This document shows, one piece after another, positions 5,242 through 5,850 of a DNA stretch of 5,850 bases (positions are counted from its first letter, which is position 1; every line of letters starts with the position of its first letter). The stretch is from VAZQ01 sp035552735 (GTDB taxonomy: Bacteria > Pseudomonadota > Alphaproteobacteria > Rhizobiales > Xanthobacteraceae), in contig DASZKX010000044.1 in assembly GCA_035552735.1 (NCBI GenBank), positions 1 to 5,850 on the forward strand, written 5' to 3'. Below the pieces are notes generated by a model. It saw only the letters and a program-made list of their open reading frames with translations. It was not told where the DNA came from and searched no databases. The translations under genes and the position numbers were made by a program.

Positions 5242-5515
5242 CTATGAGAATATCTCATGGAATTTCTTCTTCAGCGCCGGCGTGGCGTCCTGGATATAGG
5301 GGAAGTCCATCGGGATCACCTTGACGCGCGGTGGCGACCTTCTGGGCTGCCGCGATCGGCGCCGACGCGTAGAGCGAAACCTTGCCCTCGCGCCTGGCGG
5401 CATCGAGGTCGACCTCCGCCGCCGCGGCGGCCGGGCGCAGTACCGACGGCAGGCCGAGCGCCGCCCCGACCGCCAGCACCGCTCGGCGCGTCAAACCGTC
5501 CGTGGCCTTGATCAT
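5242..5515 (-). pseudogene. Remnant of an ABC-type extracellular solute-binding protein, internal deletion
   Basis: Two ends of one gene are joined with the middle missing. The 5' part (5515 down to about 5333) encodes 61 residues: a Tat-like signal (LTRRAVLAVGAALGLP, Ala-rich cut site) followed by EVDLDAARREGKVSLYAS and APIAAAQKVA, the typical opening of Fe3+/polyamine-type periplasmic binding proteins. The 3' part (about 5325 down to 5242) is in another frame and encodes 27 residues containing KVIPMDFPYIQDATPALKK and ending FHEIFS, then TAG. This is a typical C-terminus of the same family. The junction lies at 5326-5332. Read in the 5' frame, the product runs through nonsense to a TGA at 5255-5257, giving 86 residues. 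Intact family members are about 340 residues (family knowledge), so roughly 250 are missing. A misassembly could give the same picture. There is no strong ribosome site before 5515. It is divergent from the GST gene. Confidence 0.8.
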
Positions 5516-5605
5516 GATCTTGTCCGACCTGGCATTGTGCGCCGGCGAACGATCGGGATATTGCAGGCTCGACGCAAGCTCGGCGAATTGACGCAGGAGA
5601 CGGCA

Positions 5606-5850
5606 ATGAAGCTTTACGATTGCGCGAGCGCCCCGAGCCCGCGACGGGTGCGCATCTTCCTGGCCGAGAAGGGCATCACGGCGCCGACCGTGCAGGTCGA
5701 CCTGCGGGGCGGCGAGCAGTTCACGGACGCCTTCCGGGCCATCAATCCCGACTGCACCGTGCCGGTGCTCGAGCTCGATGACGGCACCCGTATCGCGGAT
5801 GCGGTCGGCATCTGTGTGTTTTTCGAGGCGACGCAGCCGACCCCGCCGCT
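5606..5850 (+). CDS. Glutathione S-transferase, N-terminal part (3' end outside window)
   Basis: The ATG at 5606 is preceded by AGGAG (5595-5599) at six bases and opens a frame of 81 complete codons that runs off the window. The sequence is a thioredoxin-fold GST N-terminal domain: strand MKLYDCA (1-7), SAPSPRRVRIFLAEKGI (8-24) as the active-site loop and first helix, then the NPDCTVPVLELDDGT segment (47-61) with the expected cis-proline at Pro53. After it comes IADAVGICVFFE (63-74). GSTs usually have Glu-Ser where this has Asp65-Ala66, at the glutathione gamma-glutamyl contact; this is a conservative plus a non-conservative change. Ser8 or Ser11 could be the catalytic residue. GSTs conjugate glutathione to electrophiles in the cytoplasm; the substrate is unknown here. 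The helical C-terminal domain is not in the window. Confidence 0.88.
   Translation, partial: MKLYDCASAPSPRRVRIFLAEKGITAPTVQVDLRGGEQFTDAFRAINPDCTVPVLELDDGTRIADAVGICVFFEATQPTPP

Noticed and set aside
5535..5562. Promoter-like TTGTGC with GATATT at 16-base spacing upstream of the GST gene
   Set aside because: It matches only three of six and four of six consensus bases, which is not distinguishable from chance.

Overview
The window is GC-rich and comes from an alphaproteobacterium. The best guess is a Hyphomicrobiales member near Bradyrhizobium, Rhodopseudomonas or Pseudolabrys. Three things point there: a CckA-type hybrid kinase at the left end, an orphan Bug-type periplasmic binding protein, and short GC-rich palindromic intergenic repeats of the kind common in those genomes. 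The assignment is from recall of these families, not from a search.

Layout from left to right. Positions 1-951 (+) hold the 3' end of a CckA-like kinase (ATPase plus receiver domains). Positions 952-1176 are a convergent junction filled by a composite inverted-repeat element. Positions 1177-3080 (-) are a two-gene unit: a Bug/TctC-type solute-binding protein (2112-3080), followed 29 bases downstream by an uncharacterised secreted protein (1177-2082). Positions 3081-3288 are a divergent promoter region. Positions 3289-3765 (+) encode a small exported DUF3828-like protein with a Tat-type signal. Positions 3766-4084 form a second convergent junction with four kinds of short repeat. Positions 4085-5131 (-) encode a secreted six-blade Kelch beta-propeller. 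Positions 5242-5515 (-) are the remnant of an ABC-type solute-binding protein gene whose middle has been lost. Positions 5606-5850 (+) are the start of a glutathione S-transferase that runs off the window.

How the genes fit together: CckA is a core cell-cycle regulator and is probably unrelated to its neighbours. The four intact genes from 1177 to 5131 all encode exported proteins, and the pseudogene was once a fifth. Only the Bug protein and its downstream partner look like a true operon. No TctA/TctB membrane subunits are present, so the Bug protein is either an orphan receptor or works with components encoded elsewhere.

No clearly new multi-gene system is visible. The most unusual signals are the internally deleted solute-binding protein gene and a three-arm repeat. 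Two copies of that repeat, 2.7 kb apart, differ by coordinated changes that preserve pairing. The nested and mosaic repeats occupy both convergent gene junctions.
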